Numbered from the stretch's first letter, positions 33,764-43,816 are shown. The stretch is DNA of 64,000 nt from Pseudoalteromonas flavipulchra NCIMB 2033 = ATCC BAA-314 (GCA_000814665.1 JWIH01000025.1:620001-684000); one strand, 5' to 3'. Translations and numbers: made by a program. The notes: generated by a model from the letters alone, not told the origin.

Positions 33764-34750
33764 ATGTCTCGTTTAATATCTCTAGCTTGGTTCGCTTTAT
33801 TTTTAGTAGGGTGTGGATCGCAGCCTGAAATTAGTAAAGGGGTAACAAGCCAGTTGACGCAAAATGGCATAATACTTGGACACTTTTCTAAAGATGGAAA
33901 GTGGAGTGTAACATTAGACAGTAATGCTGAAATCCATATTTATGACAATGCCAATCAGTCTGTCATATTCTCAGTACCCAAAGACAAAATAAAAACACCA
34001 GTCAAAGAAGTTTTATTGTCAGATGATAAGGAAATGCTCATCGTGGCAGGTGAAAACCTTATCTCAATTTGGTCTGTTCCAAAGCAAAAGTTGATAACGA
34101 ACGTACCTTTTGCAGGGGTGAGTCCACTTGCTTCAATCTCTGCTTTAGCGCTTTCCCATAACAACCAGCGTTTGCTTGTTGCGATGGATGATGGCTCACT
34201 CAATATGGCGGATCTATTCACGAAGTTAAACAATCGTTTTATGCCACATACTCGGCCGATAGAGCATTTGGCGTTTGATAATAGTGGCGACTATTTTGTT
34301 ACAGGCGCGCAAGATGGGTTGGTTGCCCTTTGGCAATTTGCCTCACCAAAACCTTTATATGAGCATCAATTTAGTCATCGTGTTACCAGTTTAACAGTGA
34401 GTCATGATGGCAAGCATTTATTCGTCTCAGATGGGTTGAATGCGCAACATGTACTAGACTTTGAGTCTGGAAAACAGCTCAGTGAGCTAAAGTATATGGC
34501 CCGTTTTAAGATGTTTAGAAAGGCTAAATTTATTTCTGACTCAGGCTTACTCGCGACATCATCGTCAAAATCTCACCTCTCCATCTGGCGCTATGAGAGC
34601 GGGGAAGAATTAGGCACTTGGTCTATTCATACTGAAAGTGAGGGAGCAACGGTAGTCGATATGTATGTCCCAAACCCAGACACCTTAGTAACGCTAAATA
34701 GCGACGGTATGCTTGAGACGTGGGCGGTTAATGTACTTGCTAAAAAGTAA
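33764..34750 (+). CDS. WD40-like repeat lipoprotein
   Basis: A 328-residue lipoprotein with signal peptide and lipobox LVGC. The mature region has at least five beta-propeller blades with WD40-like endings (ISIWSVPKQKLI, LVALWQFASPKPL, LSIWRYESGEEL, LETWAVNVL). It is probably a periplasmic or outer-membrane scaffold. It is divergent from the 33198-33647 lipoprotein gene and shares its intergenic promoter region. No enzymatic motif is visible. Confidence 0.75.
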   Translation: MSRLISLAWFALFLVGCGSQPEISKGVTSQLTQNGIILGHFSKDGKWSVTLDSNAEIHIYDNANQSVIFSVPKDKIKTPVKEVLLSDDKEMLIVAGENLISIWSVPKQKLITNVPFAGVSPLASISALALSHNNQRLLVAMDDGSLNMADLFTKLNNRFMPHTRPIEHLAFDNSGDYFVTGAQDGLVALWQFASPKPLYEHQFSHRVTSLTVSHDGKHLFVSDGLNAQHVLDFESGKQLSELKYMARFKMFRKAKFISDSGLLATSSSKSHLSIWRYESGEELGTWSIHTESEGATVVDMYVPNPDTLVTLNSDGMLETWAVNVLAKK

Positions 34751-34775
34751 GGGAGTGAAATCACTCCCCTAAAAC
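34750..34775. terminator. Short hairpin between the WD40 gene and astB
   Basis: GGGAGTG-aaa-TCACTCCC followed by CTAAAACC. The T tract is poor, so it may be a weak bidirectional terminator between convergent genes. Confidence 0.45.
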
Positions 34776-34812
34776 CTCAGATTAATTGCAGTTTGACAAG
34801 CAAAACTTGCAA

Positions 34813-36153
34813 TTAGGCGCGTTGGAAGTCGTAAACGCTACCAAGATTGAGTAGTTGGGTGAGTTCATCTAGTGCAGCATAGGACTCTTGCAGTAGGCTC
34901 GGATCAGCTAAATCCTGCTCCGTGACTTTATCGCGATAATGTTTATTGACCCACGCGCTTAGTTGAATAAATTTGTCTTCGCTCATCATCACTTCTGGAT
35001 TTACCGCTTTTAGCTCAGCTTCATTGAGTGCTACACGTAATCGCAAACATGCAGGTCCACCACCATTTTGCATACTTTGGCGTAAGTCAAAAAAGCGTAC
35101 TTGCGAAATCGGATTTTTTGCACCGAGCATATATTCGATGTATGCGGCAACGTTATCATTCTTCGCACATTCCTCCGGTGCAACCAGCATCATCTCGCCT
35201 GATGGCAAGGTGATCAATTGTGAGTTAAATAGGTAACTTTTTACTGCGTCTTCAACACTCACTGCATGCGTCGGAACTTCTACAATATGTAAAGGCTTTT
35301 CGCCGATATACGCTTGTCTAATTTTGGTTAGACTGGAGGTTTGATCAATGAAGGCTTGATCATGGCAAAACAGCACATTCTCATTGCCCACCGCAATGAC
35401 GTCATTATGGAACACGCCTTGATCAATCACATTTGGATTTTGCTGGATAAAAATTGCTTGCTTATCATCTAATTGATGTAGCCTTGCAATCGCTTGACTT
35501 GCTTCTAATGTTTGCCGAGCAGGATATTTAGTAGGACCCTTTATATCGCTGTTAAAGCCACTTGAACCGTACACAAATAATTGTAGACCTTTACTGCCAT
35601 GGCTATCGGCGAGACGAGTGTGGTTTGCAGCACCTTCATCGCCAAAAAAAGGCTGCTCAGGCAAATGCTGGTGATGTGCAAAATATTGCGCATTAGCGAA
35701 CATAGCACGAAGTAAATTTGTGGTGGTTTCTGGCTCTATTGAACGGTGAAATTTGCAGTTTAAATTGGCACTTGTGAAATGTACTTTGCCATCGCTGGAA
35801 TCAATAGAAGGCGATACAGTCGCCGCATTTGCCGTCCACATTGCAGAGGCAGAGTAACAAGCTCGAAGCAATATCGGATCGTGTTTATATGCTTTTTCAA
35901 GTACTTGTGCATCAGTTCCCGAAAAGCCAACGCGACGCAGTGGGGCTAAACTCGGGCGTGCGTGAGGTGCGAATATTCCTTGTTTTAGGCCGATATCATG
36001 CATTGCTTTCATCTTTTCAAGACCTTGCAATGCCGCTTCTTTTGGATTAGAGACGCTGGTAGCGTTAGAAAGTGACGCGACATTACCATAAGATAATCCG
36101 GCATAATTATGTGTTGGCCCTACTAAGCCGTCGAAATTGACTTCATAAGTCAT
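34813..36153 (-). CDS. astB: N-succinylarginine dihydrolase
   Basis: A 446-residue enzyme of the arginine succinyltransferase pathway, which hydrolyses succinylarginine to succinylornithine with release of ammonia and CO2 (E. coli 447). It begins MTYEVNFDGLVGPTHNYAGLSYGN. The family triad is expected from GDEGAANHTRL (Glu), VFHNDVIAVGN (His) and GGGPACLRLRV (Cys). The other ast genes are not in this window, so it is a detached member. AGGAA lies upstream of the ATG. Confidence 0.95.
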   Translation of the reverse strand: MTYEVNFDGLVGPTHNYAGLSYGNVASLSNATSVSNPKEAALQGLEKMKAMHDIGLKQGIFAPHARPSLAPLRRVGFSGTDAQVLEKAYKHDPILLRACYSASAMWTANAATVSPSIDSSDGKVHFTSANLNCKFHRSIEPETTTNLLRAMFANAQYFAHHQHLPEQPFFGDEGAANHTRLADSHGSKGLQLFVYGSSGFNSDIKGPTKYPARQTLEASQAIARLHQLDDKQAIFIQQNPNVIDQGVFHNDVIAVGNENVLFCHDQAFIDQTSSLTKIRQAYIGEKPLHIVEVPTHAVSVEDAVKSYLFNSQLITLPSGEMMLVAPEECAKNDNVAAYIEYMLGAKNPISQVRFFDLRQSMQNGGGPACLRLRVALNEAELKAVNPEVMMSEDKFIQLSAWVNKHYRDKVTEQDLADPSLLQESYAALDELTQLLNLGSVYDFQRA

Positions 36154-36332
36154 GAGTGCGGTTCCTGTTGCGAATAGTTATAGATAACTAGTATGAGGCG
36201 GTTTTGCTGGTTTTTAAAGTGACCTAGGTCAAATTATGGATGTAATTGAAAACAGTTCAATTGCTGTAATTTAAGCTAATATCCCTTAAACACATACCTT
36301 TAGGTTAAGACCAACATAAGGAGTTTGAAGAA

Positions 36333-36827
36333 ATGGAAAAATATATTGTTAGTAAAGCTGAAATCGAAGCGTTAAAAGGGGAAAAAAGAGTTCATTTTCT
36401 GAACCCAAATGCGCAGAGGCTCAATAAATCACTCGGAGACTTAACTGGCATAACAGGGTTCGGTTTTCACATCGTAGAAATCCAGCCGGGGTTCGATTCG
36501 ACTGAAACACATATGCATTATCACGAAGATGAATGTGTGTATATATTGCAAGGCACTGCTGAAGCGTACATTGGCGACGAGGTAATTGGTGTTGGTGAAG
36601 GCGATTTCATAGGATACAGAGCCTGCGGTAAGCCTCATAAGCTAGTAAACAATAGCGATGTTACATTACGTTGTATTGTAGTTGGTCAGCGCTTACCGCA
36701 TGATGTTGGTGATTATACAAAGCAAGGTAAGCGGATCTACAGGCAAAAAGGTTTGCCGTGGAATGTGGTAGATATTAATGACATTATGGAACCGATGAAA
36801 AATAATCAGGATAATAATAATGAATAA
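36333..36827 (+). CDS. Cupin-domain protein
   Basis: A 164-residue single-cupin protein. Metal-binding residues follow the cupin pattern: HMHYHEDECVYILQGTAEAYIGDE (HxHxxxE) and GDFIGYRACGKPHKLVN (second motif with His). ATG 36333 has AAGGAG with 9-base spacing. It overlaps the following PdxH-like gene by 8 bases, so the two are coupled and may act together. The substrate is unknown. Confidence 0.8.
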   Translation: MEKYIVSKAEIEALKGEKRVHFLNPNAQRLNKSLGDLTGITGFGFHIVEIQPGFDSTETHMHYHEDECVYILQGTAEAYIGDEVIGVGEGDFIGYRACGKPHKLVNNSDVTLRCIVVGQRLPHDVGDYTKQGKRIYRQKGLPWNVVDINDIMEPMKNNQDNNNE

Positions 36828-37398
36828 TCCAATAGAAAAGTTTACATCCTGGTGGCAGCAAGCTCTGAAAAACAATCCATTAAATCAGCCCAATGCGGTA
36901 TGTGTCTCAACAATTGATGAGAATGGGTTTCCTACAGGTAGATTTGTTGATTTGAAAGCGGTTAATGAGGGTGGCTTTGTATTTTGTTCATATTTCGATT
37001 CTGCGAAAGGCAAGCATTTAGAAAATGTTCCTAACATCGCGATGACAGTTTGGTGGGATCATGTCGGGTATCAGGTCCGTATTGTTGGCATAGCAAAGAA
37101 GATTTCAGATAGAGATGCAGATACTTATTGGCAAGGGCGCTCTAGAGATGCTCAGCTAACCACAACGTCATTTAACCAAAGTGCAATTATACGAGATCAA
37201 AGCGATCTGACTGAAAAATTAAGAATTGCGGAATTAAGATATAGTACGAACCCAATTCCAAGGCCCGAAAATTGGGGTGGCTATTGCATCAACCCTATTT
37301 CCATAGAGTTCCTCACTTTTGCTGAGACTCGGCTACATCTTAGAGAGTCTTATGAGCGTAGTGGTGAACAGTGGAAAAAACAATTGCTGCAGCCTTAG
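36820..37398 (+). CDS. PdxH-like pyridoxamine 5'-phosphate oxidase family protein
   Basis: A 192-residue flavin-binding protein of the pyridoxamine oxidase fold. FVDLKAVNEGGFVFCSYFDSAKGKHL and NIAMTVWWDHVGYQVRIVGIAKK correspond to the FMN-binding region. ENWGGYCINPISIEF then TRLHLRESYER is the C-terminal PNPOx signature. It looks like a full PdxH homologue, though divergent from the E. coli one, and its pairing with a cupin gene suggests a specialised oxidase rather than the main PdxH. The role is inferred. Confidence 0.8.
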   Translation: MNNPIEKFTSWWQQALKNNPLNQPNAVCVSTIDENGFPTGRFVDLKAVNEGGFVFCSYFDSAKGKHLENVPNIAMTVWWDHVGYQVRIVGIAKKISDRDADTYWQGRSRDAQLTTTSFNQSAIIRDQSDLTEKLRIAELRYSTNPIPRPENWGGYCINPISIEFLTFAETRLHLRESYERSGEQWKKQLLQP

Positions 37399-37475
37399 TT
37401 AAACCTGCTTTCATTGCAAATTTATCCCTCGTTGCCCACAATAGGGTTAAATTCCTTTTTATATCAAGGCAAACC

Positions 37476-39371
37476 ATGGAAGTTGAACATCAGGAAATTG
37501 CCAATTTTTTAGTAGCTTACCCGCCGTTTTCGGATTTGCCTCAAGAGGCACTACATAAACTCGCAAGTCAAGTCGAAGTAGGTTACTACCGAGCGGGCAG
37601 CGGCATTTTGGAATATGGAGAGCAGATCACTTACCTGTATGTGATCCGATCTGGTGCTGTCGAGCTCTATCGGCGCTCAGGTGAGTTATACAATCGTATT
37701 TCCACAGGTGGGATCTTTGGCCAGCGTGGTTTATTGATGAATCGCAAAGTTCGTTTTGGCGCTCAAAGCCTTGAAGATACGCTGGTGTACTGTATTCCTG
37801 TAGGCATTTTTGATGAGTATTGCGACGTTTATGAAGCGTTTGCTGATTATTTTGAAGCAGACGATAATGCTAGACTAAAAATCACGGTTTCTGAGCAAGC
37901 CGACAGCAACGATTTGACCACGGCCAAAGTGCGTAAACTATTGCTACGCGACGTGGTATACGTTGAACGCAACGCCACGGTACAGCAGGCAGCTCAAGTG
38001 ATGGCAAAAGAGCATGTATCATCACTACTTATCTATGACCCCGAGAAACCAGTTGTCGAAGATCCAGATGAAGATGATGGTCAGGTGGTTGGCCTTATCA
38101 GTGACAGAGATCTTCGCACAAAAGTAGTCGCTGAGGGGCTGAATTATCAAACACCTGTCTCTGAGATTATGTCGACTGACCTTATTATTGTTGACTCCAA
38201 TGCCTACGTCTTCGAAGCTATGATGCTGATGCTAAGAGACAATGTGCATCATTTGCCCGTTGTTCATAAGCGTAAACCGATAGGAGTGGTCGCGCTATCC
38301 GATATTTTGCGCTACGAGTCTCAAAGTAGCCTGTTGTTTGTTAGAGGGCTAATGGACCAGCAAAGTGTTGAAGACTTGAGTAGTTACGCCAAGCAGCTTC
38401 CTGCAATTTTTACTCGGATGGTGAATGAAGACGCCAATTCACACATGATTGGTTCTGCGATGTCGATTATAGGCAAAACGTTTAAACACAAGTTACTCGA
38501 ACTCGCGGAAGCAAAATTAGGTCCGCCACCAATCCCATACTGCTTTATTGCCCTTGGTTCAATGGCTCGGGACGAACAATTAATTGTGACCGATCAGGAT
38601 AATGCACTGATCTTGGATGACAGTTATCAACCCGCTGAGCATGGCGCTTACTTCGAAAAGTTGGCGAAGTTTGTGTGTGATGGTCTAGCCAATTGCGGCT
38701 ATAAATATTGCGATGGTGGGATCATGGCAAGCAACCCAGCTTGGCGTCTAACTTACAGTCAATGGTTAGCACAATTTGAAGACTGGATAGAAAACCCCAG
38801 TCCTGAGGCTTTACTTAATAGTTCGATTTTCTTTGATCTGGAAGGCGTATGGGGTGAAACAAAATGGGCTGAGAAACTCACTGCTTTTATCAGTAAAAAG
38901 GCCAAAAGCACCCCTAAATTTTTGGCTGCGATGGCACATAATGCGCTAAGAAGAACACCGCCTTTGGGCTTTTTTAATGGTTTTGTCCTTGAGCAAGACG
39001 GTGAGCACAGGCGTTCGATGAACATTAAGCGCCGTGGCACAGCACCGCTTTCAGATTTGGTTCGAGTACATGCCCTTGGTGTTGGCTCTAAAAAACAAAA
39101 CTCCTTTGAACGATTAGAAGATATTGATGAGGCAAATATACTGCCAAAGGGCAAAGTGTTAGATCTGCAAGCTGCGCTTGAATACATCGCCATCATGCGT
39201 ATTCGTCATCAAGCATGGCAAATTGAGCAGGGCGAAAAGCCTGATAACAGCTTGCCGCCTGAAACACTCTCTGATTTTGAACAGCGTAATCTTAAAGAAG
39301 CTTTTGGCGTGTTAGACAAAGCACAGAGCTTTTTAAAGTTTCGCTATCAAAACAAATCCATGATGAAGTAG
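37476..39371 (+). CDS. cNMP-binding / CBS / DUF294 nucleotidyltransferase-like protein
   Basis: A 631-residue signalling-type protein. Residues ~10-120 form a cyclic-nucleotide-binding domain (GEQITYLYVIRSGAVELYRRSG). Two CBS domains follow (HVSSLLIYDP, GLISDRDLRT; VHHLPVVHKRKPIGVVALSDI), then a nucleotidyltransferase-like domain with GSMARDEQLIVTDQDNAL and a DUF294 C-terminal domain. ATG 37476 follows CAAGGCAAACC. Relatives lie beside a DnaQ-like exonuclease gene, as here. The biological role is not established. Confidence 0.85.
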   Translation: MEVEHQEIANFLVAYPPFSDLPQEALHKLASQVEVGYYRAGSGILEYGEQITYLYVIRSGAVELYRRSGELYNRISTGGIFGQRGLLMNRKVRFGAQSLEDTLVYCIPVGIFDEYCDVYEAFADYFEADDNARLKITVSEQADSNDLTTAKVRKLLLRDVVYVERNATVQQAAQVMAKEHVSSLLIYDPEKPVVEDPDEDDGQVVGLISDRDLRTKVVAEGLNYQTPVSEIMSTDLIIVDSNAYVFEAMMLMLRDNVHHLPVVHKRKPIGVVALSDILRYESQSSLLFVRGLMDQQSVEDLSSYAKQLPAIFTRMVNEDANSHMIGSAMSIIGKTFKHKLLELAEAKLGPPPIPYCFIALGSMARDEQLIVTDQDNALILDDSYQPAEHGAYFEKLAKFVCDGLANCGYKYCDGGIMASNPAWRLTYSQWLAQFEDWIENPSPEALLNSSIFFDLEGVWGETKWAEKLTAFISKKAKSTPKFLAAMAHNALRRTPPLGFFNGFVLEQDGEHRRSMNIKRRGTAPLSDLVRVHALGVGSKKQNSFERLEDIDEANILPKGKVLDLQAALEYIAIMRIRHQAWQIEQGEKPDNSLPPETLSDFEQRNLKEAFGVLDKAQSFLKFRYQNKSMMK

Positions 39372-39395
39372 CGGTGTAATATGCAAGGCGAGATT

Positions 39396-40082
39396 ATGTC
39401 ATGGCCAAATCGCTTTCAGCATTTGGTAGAAACGTCGAAAGACCCGAGAATTCAAGCATTTTATCAGCAAGGCGTGGTAGATCCGTACCAGCAATTGAGC
39501 CAGTGCGAGTTTGTTGCCCTTGATTTTGAAACTACAGGGCTCGACCCAAACACCGATGACATTGTGAGCGTTGGCGTCGTGCCATTTAATTTACGACGGA
39601 TCCGTTTGGCTCAAGCGAAGCATTGGTTAGTGAAGCCAACCAGTCCGCTGGCTGAAGAGTCTGTGGTACTGCACCGGATCACACACTCACAAGTTGAAAG
39701 CGCGCCAGATCTGCAGGATATTCTTGAGGAAGTGTTTGCTTCACTACATGGTAAAGTCATTGTGGTGCACTATCAGTTTGTCGAAAAGTCATTTTTCAAT
39801 TCTGCGCTAAAAGCGAGATTGGGGGAGGGTATTGAGTTTCCAGTGATTGATACGATGGAAATTGAAAAGTCAGCGATAAACAACGCCAGAAGTTGGCTTG
39901 ATAAGCTCAAACGTAAACCTATTCCTTCGGTACGTTTAGCTGACTGCAGAAAGCGCTATGGGCTTCCCTATTATCAGCCACATCATGCCTTGTCCGATGC
40001 GTTAGCAACGGCGGAGCTATTCCAAGCTCAGGCTCAATATTGTTTAGACCCATCAGACATGGTGAAACGCTGGTGGAGCTAA
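39396..40082 (+). CDS. DnaQ-like 3'-5' exonuclease
   Basis: A 228-residue DEDD exonuclease. Exo I is ALDFETTGLDPNTD, Exo II is in KVIVVHYQFVEKSFF, Exo III is HHALSDALATAELF with the DEDDh histidine. It is not fused to a polymerase, unlike PolC. It lies 24 bases after the CBS/DUF294 gene, a partnership seen elsewhere, and may process nucleic acid under its control. ATG 39396 is chosen because AAGG precedes it. ATG 39381 is also possible. Confidence 0.85.
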   Translation: MSWPNRFQHLVETSKDPRIQAFYQQGVVDPYQQLSQCEFVALDFETTGLDPNTDDIVSVGVVPFNLRRIRLAQAKHWLVKPTSPLAEESVVLHRITHSQVESAPDLQDILEEVFASLHGKVIVVHYQFVEKSFFNSALKARLGEGIEFPVIDTMEIEKSAINNARSWLDKLKRKPIPSVRLADCRKRYGLPYYQPHHALSDALATAELFQAQAQYCLDPSDMVKRWWS

Positions 40083-40095
40083 ACCCAAATAGCAA

Positions 40096-40124
40096 AAAGG
40101 CGGAGCATACAGCAAGCTCCGCCT
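40096..40124. terminator. Bidirectional terminator between the exonuclease and BCCT genes
   Basis: AGGCGGAGC-atacagcaa-GCTCCGCCT hairpin with TTTTTGC on the minus strand, between convergent genes. Confidence 0.8.
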
Positions 40125-40143
40125 GTAATGAGATTAACGACCG

Positions 40144-41718
40144 TTAGCTTTTAGGCTCAGTTCTAAGCCCGAGGATCAAACTTACACACATCAGTAGTAG
40201 TACAAAAGTAAACGGTAAACCTGTTGAAATAGCACCAGCTTGCAGTGCTTCAATTGCTTCTTTACCGCCGATCCACAGTAGTGCTGCCGCAATTGCACCT
40301 TCAATACTCGCCCAGAATATACGTTGTGGTACTGGGGCATCTATTTTACCACCTGCGGTAATACTATCGATAACCAAAGAACCAGAATCCGACGAGGTGA
40401 TGAAGAAAACCAGTACAAGTACGATCGCCGTGAACGAGAGTAAATTGCTCATCGGTAGGTTTTCAAACATTTGGAACATCGCCAGTGGCACTTCAGTCAA
40501 GCCATCAGTACCTAGAGCGCCAATGCCATTTTTTACTTGATCGATAGCAAGGCCACCATAGATTGACATCCAGATCACGGTTACCAATGTCGGGATTAAT
40601 AATACTGCGGTAATAAACTCGCGTATGGTGCGACCCTCAGAAACGCGTGCGATAAACATACCGACAAACGGTGACCAAGAAATCCACCATGCCCAGTAAA
40701 ATACGGTCCAACCTTGGAACCATGCTTCATCTTCACGACCATGCGGGTTACTCAGTGGAATGATGTTTTCAACATAGGCCATTAAAGTCGTCGGAATATT
40801 ACCCATGGCAATCGCAAAACCTGCAATACCAACGAATACTAATAACACAAATGCAATTAACATATTAACGTTACTAAGTAGCTTTACACCGCCATCAATA
40901 CCGCGAACAACCGAAATAATCGCAAGGGCAGTAACGCCCACAATCACGGCAATTTCTAGACCGAGACCTGCTTCTATGCCAAATACATGTTGGATCCCAG
41001 CACCAGCTTGCTGTGCGCCCAGACCGAGTGATGTCGCAAGGCCAAACAAGGTAGCAAGAACGGCGAGAATATCGATGATATGGCCCGGCCAACCCCAAGC
41101 TCTGTCTCCTAAAATAGGATAAAAGATTGAGCGGATCGACAGCGGTAAGCCTTTATTGTAGGCAAAGAATGCTAAAGAGAGCGCGACAACGGCGTAAATA
41201 GCCCAAGGATGCAAACCCCAATGGTACATAGTCGCGCCCATTGCAAGTTCAGCCGCTTCAGGTGTGTTTGCAGCAACATTTAACGGTGTTTTGTACCAGC
41301 CAGTGTAGTAGGCGACAGGCTCCGCTACACCCCAAAACATCAGACCAATACCCATACCTGCTGCAAATAGCATCGCCAGCCATGACGCCCGAGTATAGCT
41401 TGGTTTGGCGTTTTCACCACCTAAACGAATTTTACCGTAAGGCGATAAAACGAGCACCAAACAAAATAGGACAAAGAAATTACCAGACCACATAAATAGG
41501 GCATCAAAGTTACCTATGATATCCCACTTTATGCCGTCTAAAGTGGTTTTAGCTGTATTTGCGTCAACTAATAATACGGCGACTAAAAACGCCAGTATTA
41601 ATCCAGCACTTACACCAAATACAGGGTTATGTACGTCAAACCCCCACTTTTGAACATTGTCTTGTCCAACGGTGTAGTCTGTATTATCGATGCTGTACTT
41701 ATCGTGGTGATTGCCCAT
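40144..41718 (-). CDS. BCCT-family compatible-solute transporter
   Basis: A 524-residue transporter with about 12 transmembrane helices. The conserved GMGIGLMFWGVAEPVAYY and WTVFYWAWWISWSPFVGMFIARVSEGRTIREF define the betaine/carnitine/choline family. It probably imports glycine betaine or a related solute. The exact substrate cannot be read from sequence. It is transcribed alone, with 700 bp to the next gene. Confidence 0.9.
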   Translation of the reverse strand: MGNHHDKYSIDNTDYTVGQDNVQKWGFDVHNPVFGVSAGLILAFLVAVLLVDANTAKTTLDGIKWDIIGNFDALFMWSGNFFVLFCLVLVLSPYGKIRLGGENAKPSYTRASWLAMLFAAGMGIGLMFWGVAEPVAYYTGWYKTPLNVAANTPEAAELAMGATMYHWGLHPWAIYAVVALSLAFFAYNKGLPLSIRSIFYPILGDRAWGWPGHIIDILAVLATLFGLATSLGLGAQQAGAGIQHVFGIEAGLGLEIAVIVGVTALAIISVVRGIDGGVKLLSNVNMLIAFVLLVFVGIAGFAIAMGNIPTTLMAYVENIIPLSNPHGREDEAWFQGWTVFYWAWWISWSPFVGMFIARVSEGRTIREFITAVLLIPTLVTVIWMSIYGGLAIDQVKNGIGALGTDGLTEVPLAMFQMFENLPMSNLLSFTAIVLVLVFFITSSDSGSLVIDSITAGGKIDAPVPQRIFWASIEGAIAAALLWIGGKEAIEALQAGAISTGLPFTFVLLLMCVSLILGLRTEPKS

Positions 41719-42415
41719 GATATCCTCTTGTTGTTCTCATCGTGATACGACACCAAGCTGATATACTGAATTAATCGCTAGACAATGGTTGATAACAATT
41801 CGACATAAACTAACTATGCAACAAAGCAAAATGTAATCTGGCTATTAATGCTAATCATTAGCGGCTTAGAATGACTTTATCAGCCATACAATATGCTAGC
41901 CATAAGCCACAAAAATTACTCAGTCTAGTTTAGATTATTTAGCGTATTCATTCGATTTGTGCGTTTCAATCACATCAGCCGAATGACTATCTAAATATAT
42001 GATGGGTTTATGTTAGTTACAGCGACAGTATACTGCCTCAATACTTGTAATTAAGATAAACCAACCGAACCGTTATGCTACTAAGCTATGGTATCAATAT
42101 ATTGTGTCAACTTGATATTCAGTCGATGCTTCAAAGCAGCAACTTTTTAGTTTTAAGTTGTACTGGCAGGTGAATATTCAATGCCAACCAAAACTATCTT
42201 TACTAGTTTAGGGGGTGAGATTGAAAAGTAAATGGCTACTGAATTTTTTATTTAAAAATCATCACATTCATCAACTAGACATAAAGAGTGATGTAAAGTA
42301 AAGAGTTTTCCTTTGATGGCATGTGAAAAAAAACCCCTCTTGCGAGGGGTTTTGGGTAACTCAGCGCCTTTGGCACTGGGAATGAGGTCGGTACATTTGT
42401 AAGTTAGGGTGTGTC
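41719..42415. other. Intergenic region between BCCT gene and scoB
   Basis: No protein gene is supported over this 697-bp stretch. At 42325-42354 it holds the terminator of the liu operon. The remainder shows no clear repeat, tRNA or structured RNA. Confidence 0.6.
42325..42354 (-). terminator. Terminator of the liu-sco operon
   Basis: On the minus strand AAAACCCCTC-gcaa-GAGGGGTTTT followed by TTTT is a strong rho-independent terminator about 60 bases after scoB. Confidence 0.92.
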
Positions 42416-43081
42416 TTACGACGCCTCGAACTGCATTTCAGGGATCTCACCGTCGACGATAAGCTTGCCTGCAGTTTTGCTGATTATTTCATCAACACTA
42501 ACACCCGGTGCGCGTTCTAGCAAATGGAATGCGCCGTCTTTTACTTCTAACACAGCTAAATCTGTTACGATTTTCTTTACACAATTTACGCCGGTCAGTG
42601 GCAATGTGCATGATTCAAGCAATTTAGAATCGCCGTGTTTGCTAGCATGGGTCATGGTCACTATGATGTTGCGTGCACCAGCAACTAAGTCCATTGCACC
42701 ACCCATGCCTTTGATTAATTTTTTCGGGATCATCCAAGACGCGATATTGCCTTGTTGATCAACTTCAAAAGCACCTAGTACCGTCAAGTCTACATGACCA
42801 CCACGGATCATGGCAAAGCTTTCCGCACTATTAAAAATTGCTGCACCTGTCGCTGCTGTCACGGTTTCTTTACCCGCGTTGATCATATCGGCATCAACTT
42901 GGTCTTCAGTTGGGTAGGGACCCATACCCAACAAGCCATTTTCCGATTGCAGCATCACTTCAATGCCTTGTGGTACGTAGTTAGCCACTAAGGTTGGAAT
43001 ACCTATGCCTAAGTTAACGTAGTAACCGTCTTCAAGCTCTTGCGCCACGCGCATCGCAATTTGTTCACGATTTAAACCCAT
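42416..43081 (-). CDS. scoB: 3-oxoacid CoA-transferase subunit B
   Basis: A 221-residue beta subunit of a class I CoA transferase (SCOT type) that activates acetoacetate by transfer of CoA from succinyl-CoA. The catalytic glutamate is in QSENGLLGMGP. It ends the liu operon, so the acetoacetate made by the HMG-CoA lyase upstream is converted to acetoacetyl-CoA, then to acetyl-CoA by the thiolase of the divergent operon. It follows scoA by 9 bases. The length and motifs fit AtoA/ScoB. Confidence 0.9.
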   Translation of the reverse strand: MGLNREQIAMRVAQELEDGYYVNLGIGIPTLVANYVPQGIEVMLQSENGLLGMGPYPTEDQVDADMINAGKETVTAATGAAIFNSAESFAMIRGGHVDLTVLGAFEVDQQGNIASWMIPKKLIKGMGGAMDLVAGARNIIVTMTHASKHGDSKLLESCTLPLTGVNCVKKIVTDLAVLEVKDGAFHLLERAPGVSVDEIISKTAGKLIVDGEIPEMQFEAS

Positions 43082-43090
43082 GATTGCCTC

Positions 43091-43789
43091 CTATTTGCGC
43101 GTTGTGACACGTTCAATACGTTTTTCAAAGTCACCTTTGATCACGCGATTGACATAAATACCTGGGGTGTGGATTTGGCTCGGCTCAAGTTCACCCGGTT
43201 CCACGATTTCTTCAACTTCCGCGACGGTGATTTTTCCGGCTGTCGCTGCCATTGGGTTAAAGTTCATTGCTGTGTGGCGGAACACCAAGTTGCCATAGCG
43301 ATCTGCTTTCCAAGCCTTAACAATAGCAAACTCACCGGTAATTGATTCTTCCAAAATATATGGTCGGCCATCAAATTCTTTTACTTCTTTACCCTCGGCA
43401 ACGGGAGTACCGTACCCTGTTGCCGTGTAAAAAGCTGGGATCCCGGCGCCACCAGCGCGCATCTTCTCTGCAAGCGTACCTTGTGGTGTTAATTCAACGT
43501 CAATAATGCCATCGAGTAGTTGCTGTTCAAACAGCGCATTTTCACCAACATAAGAGGCAATGATCTTCTTAATTTGACGATCTTTAAGCAAAATACCTAA
43601 ACCAAAGTCGTCGACCCCACAGTTGTTTGAAACCACGGTAAGTTCTTTTGTTTGCAGGCGCTTAATTTCTGCAATTAAGCCTTCTGGAATACCACACAAA
43701 CCAAAGCCACCTGCGATGATGGTATCGCCGTCTTTAAGACCCGCCATCGCATCGCTGTAGCTTGATACGACTTTATCGAAACCGGCCAT
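43091..43789 (-). CDS. scoA: 3-oxoacid CoA-transferase subunit A
   Basis: A 232-residue alpha subunit of the SCOT-type CoA transferase, partner of ScoB. It has GDTIIAGGFGLCGIPEGL, the CoA-binding glycine motif, and GGAGIPAFYTATGYGT. The gene is the penultimate gene of the liu operon, 27 bases after liuE. Confidence 0.9.
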   Translation of the reverse strand: MAGFDKVVSSYSDAMAGLKDGDTIIAGGFGLCGIPEGLIAEIKRLQTKELTVVSNNCGVDDFGLGILLKDRQIKKIIASYVGENALFEQQLLDGIIDVELTPQGTLAEKMRAGGAGIPAFYTATGYGTPVAEGKEVKEFDGRPYILEESITGEFAIVKAWKADRYGNLVFRHTAMNFNPMAATAGKITVAEVEEIVEPGELEPSQIHTPGIYVNRVIKGDFEKRIERVTTRK

Positions 43790-43816
43790 AAGCCCACTCC
43801 TAATAATGTTATTGTT

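Noticed and set aside
41719..42320. Long intergenic region as a possible RNA gene
   Set aside because: No tRNA-like fold, conserved motif or promoter-terminator pair was visible, apart from the operon terminator at 42325-42354.
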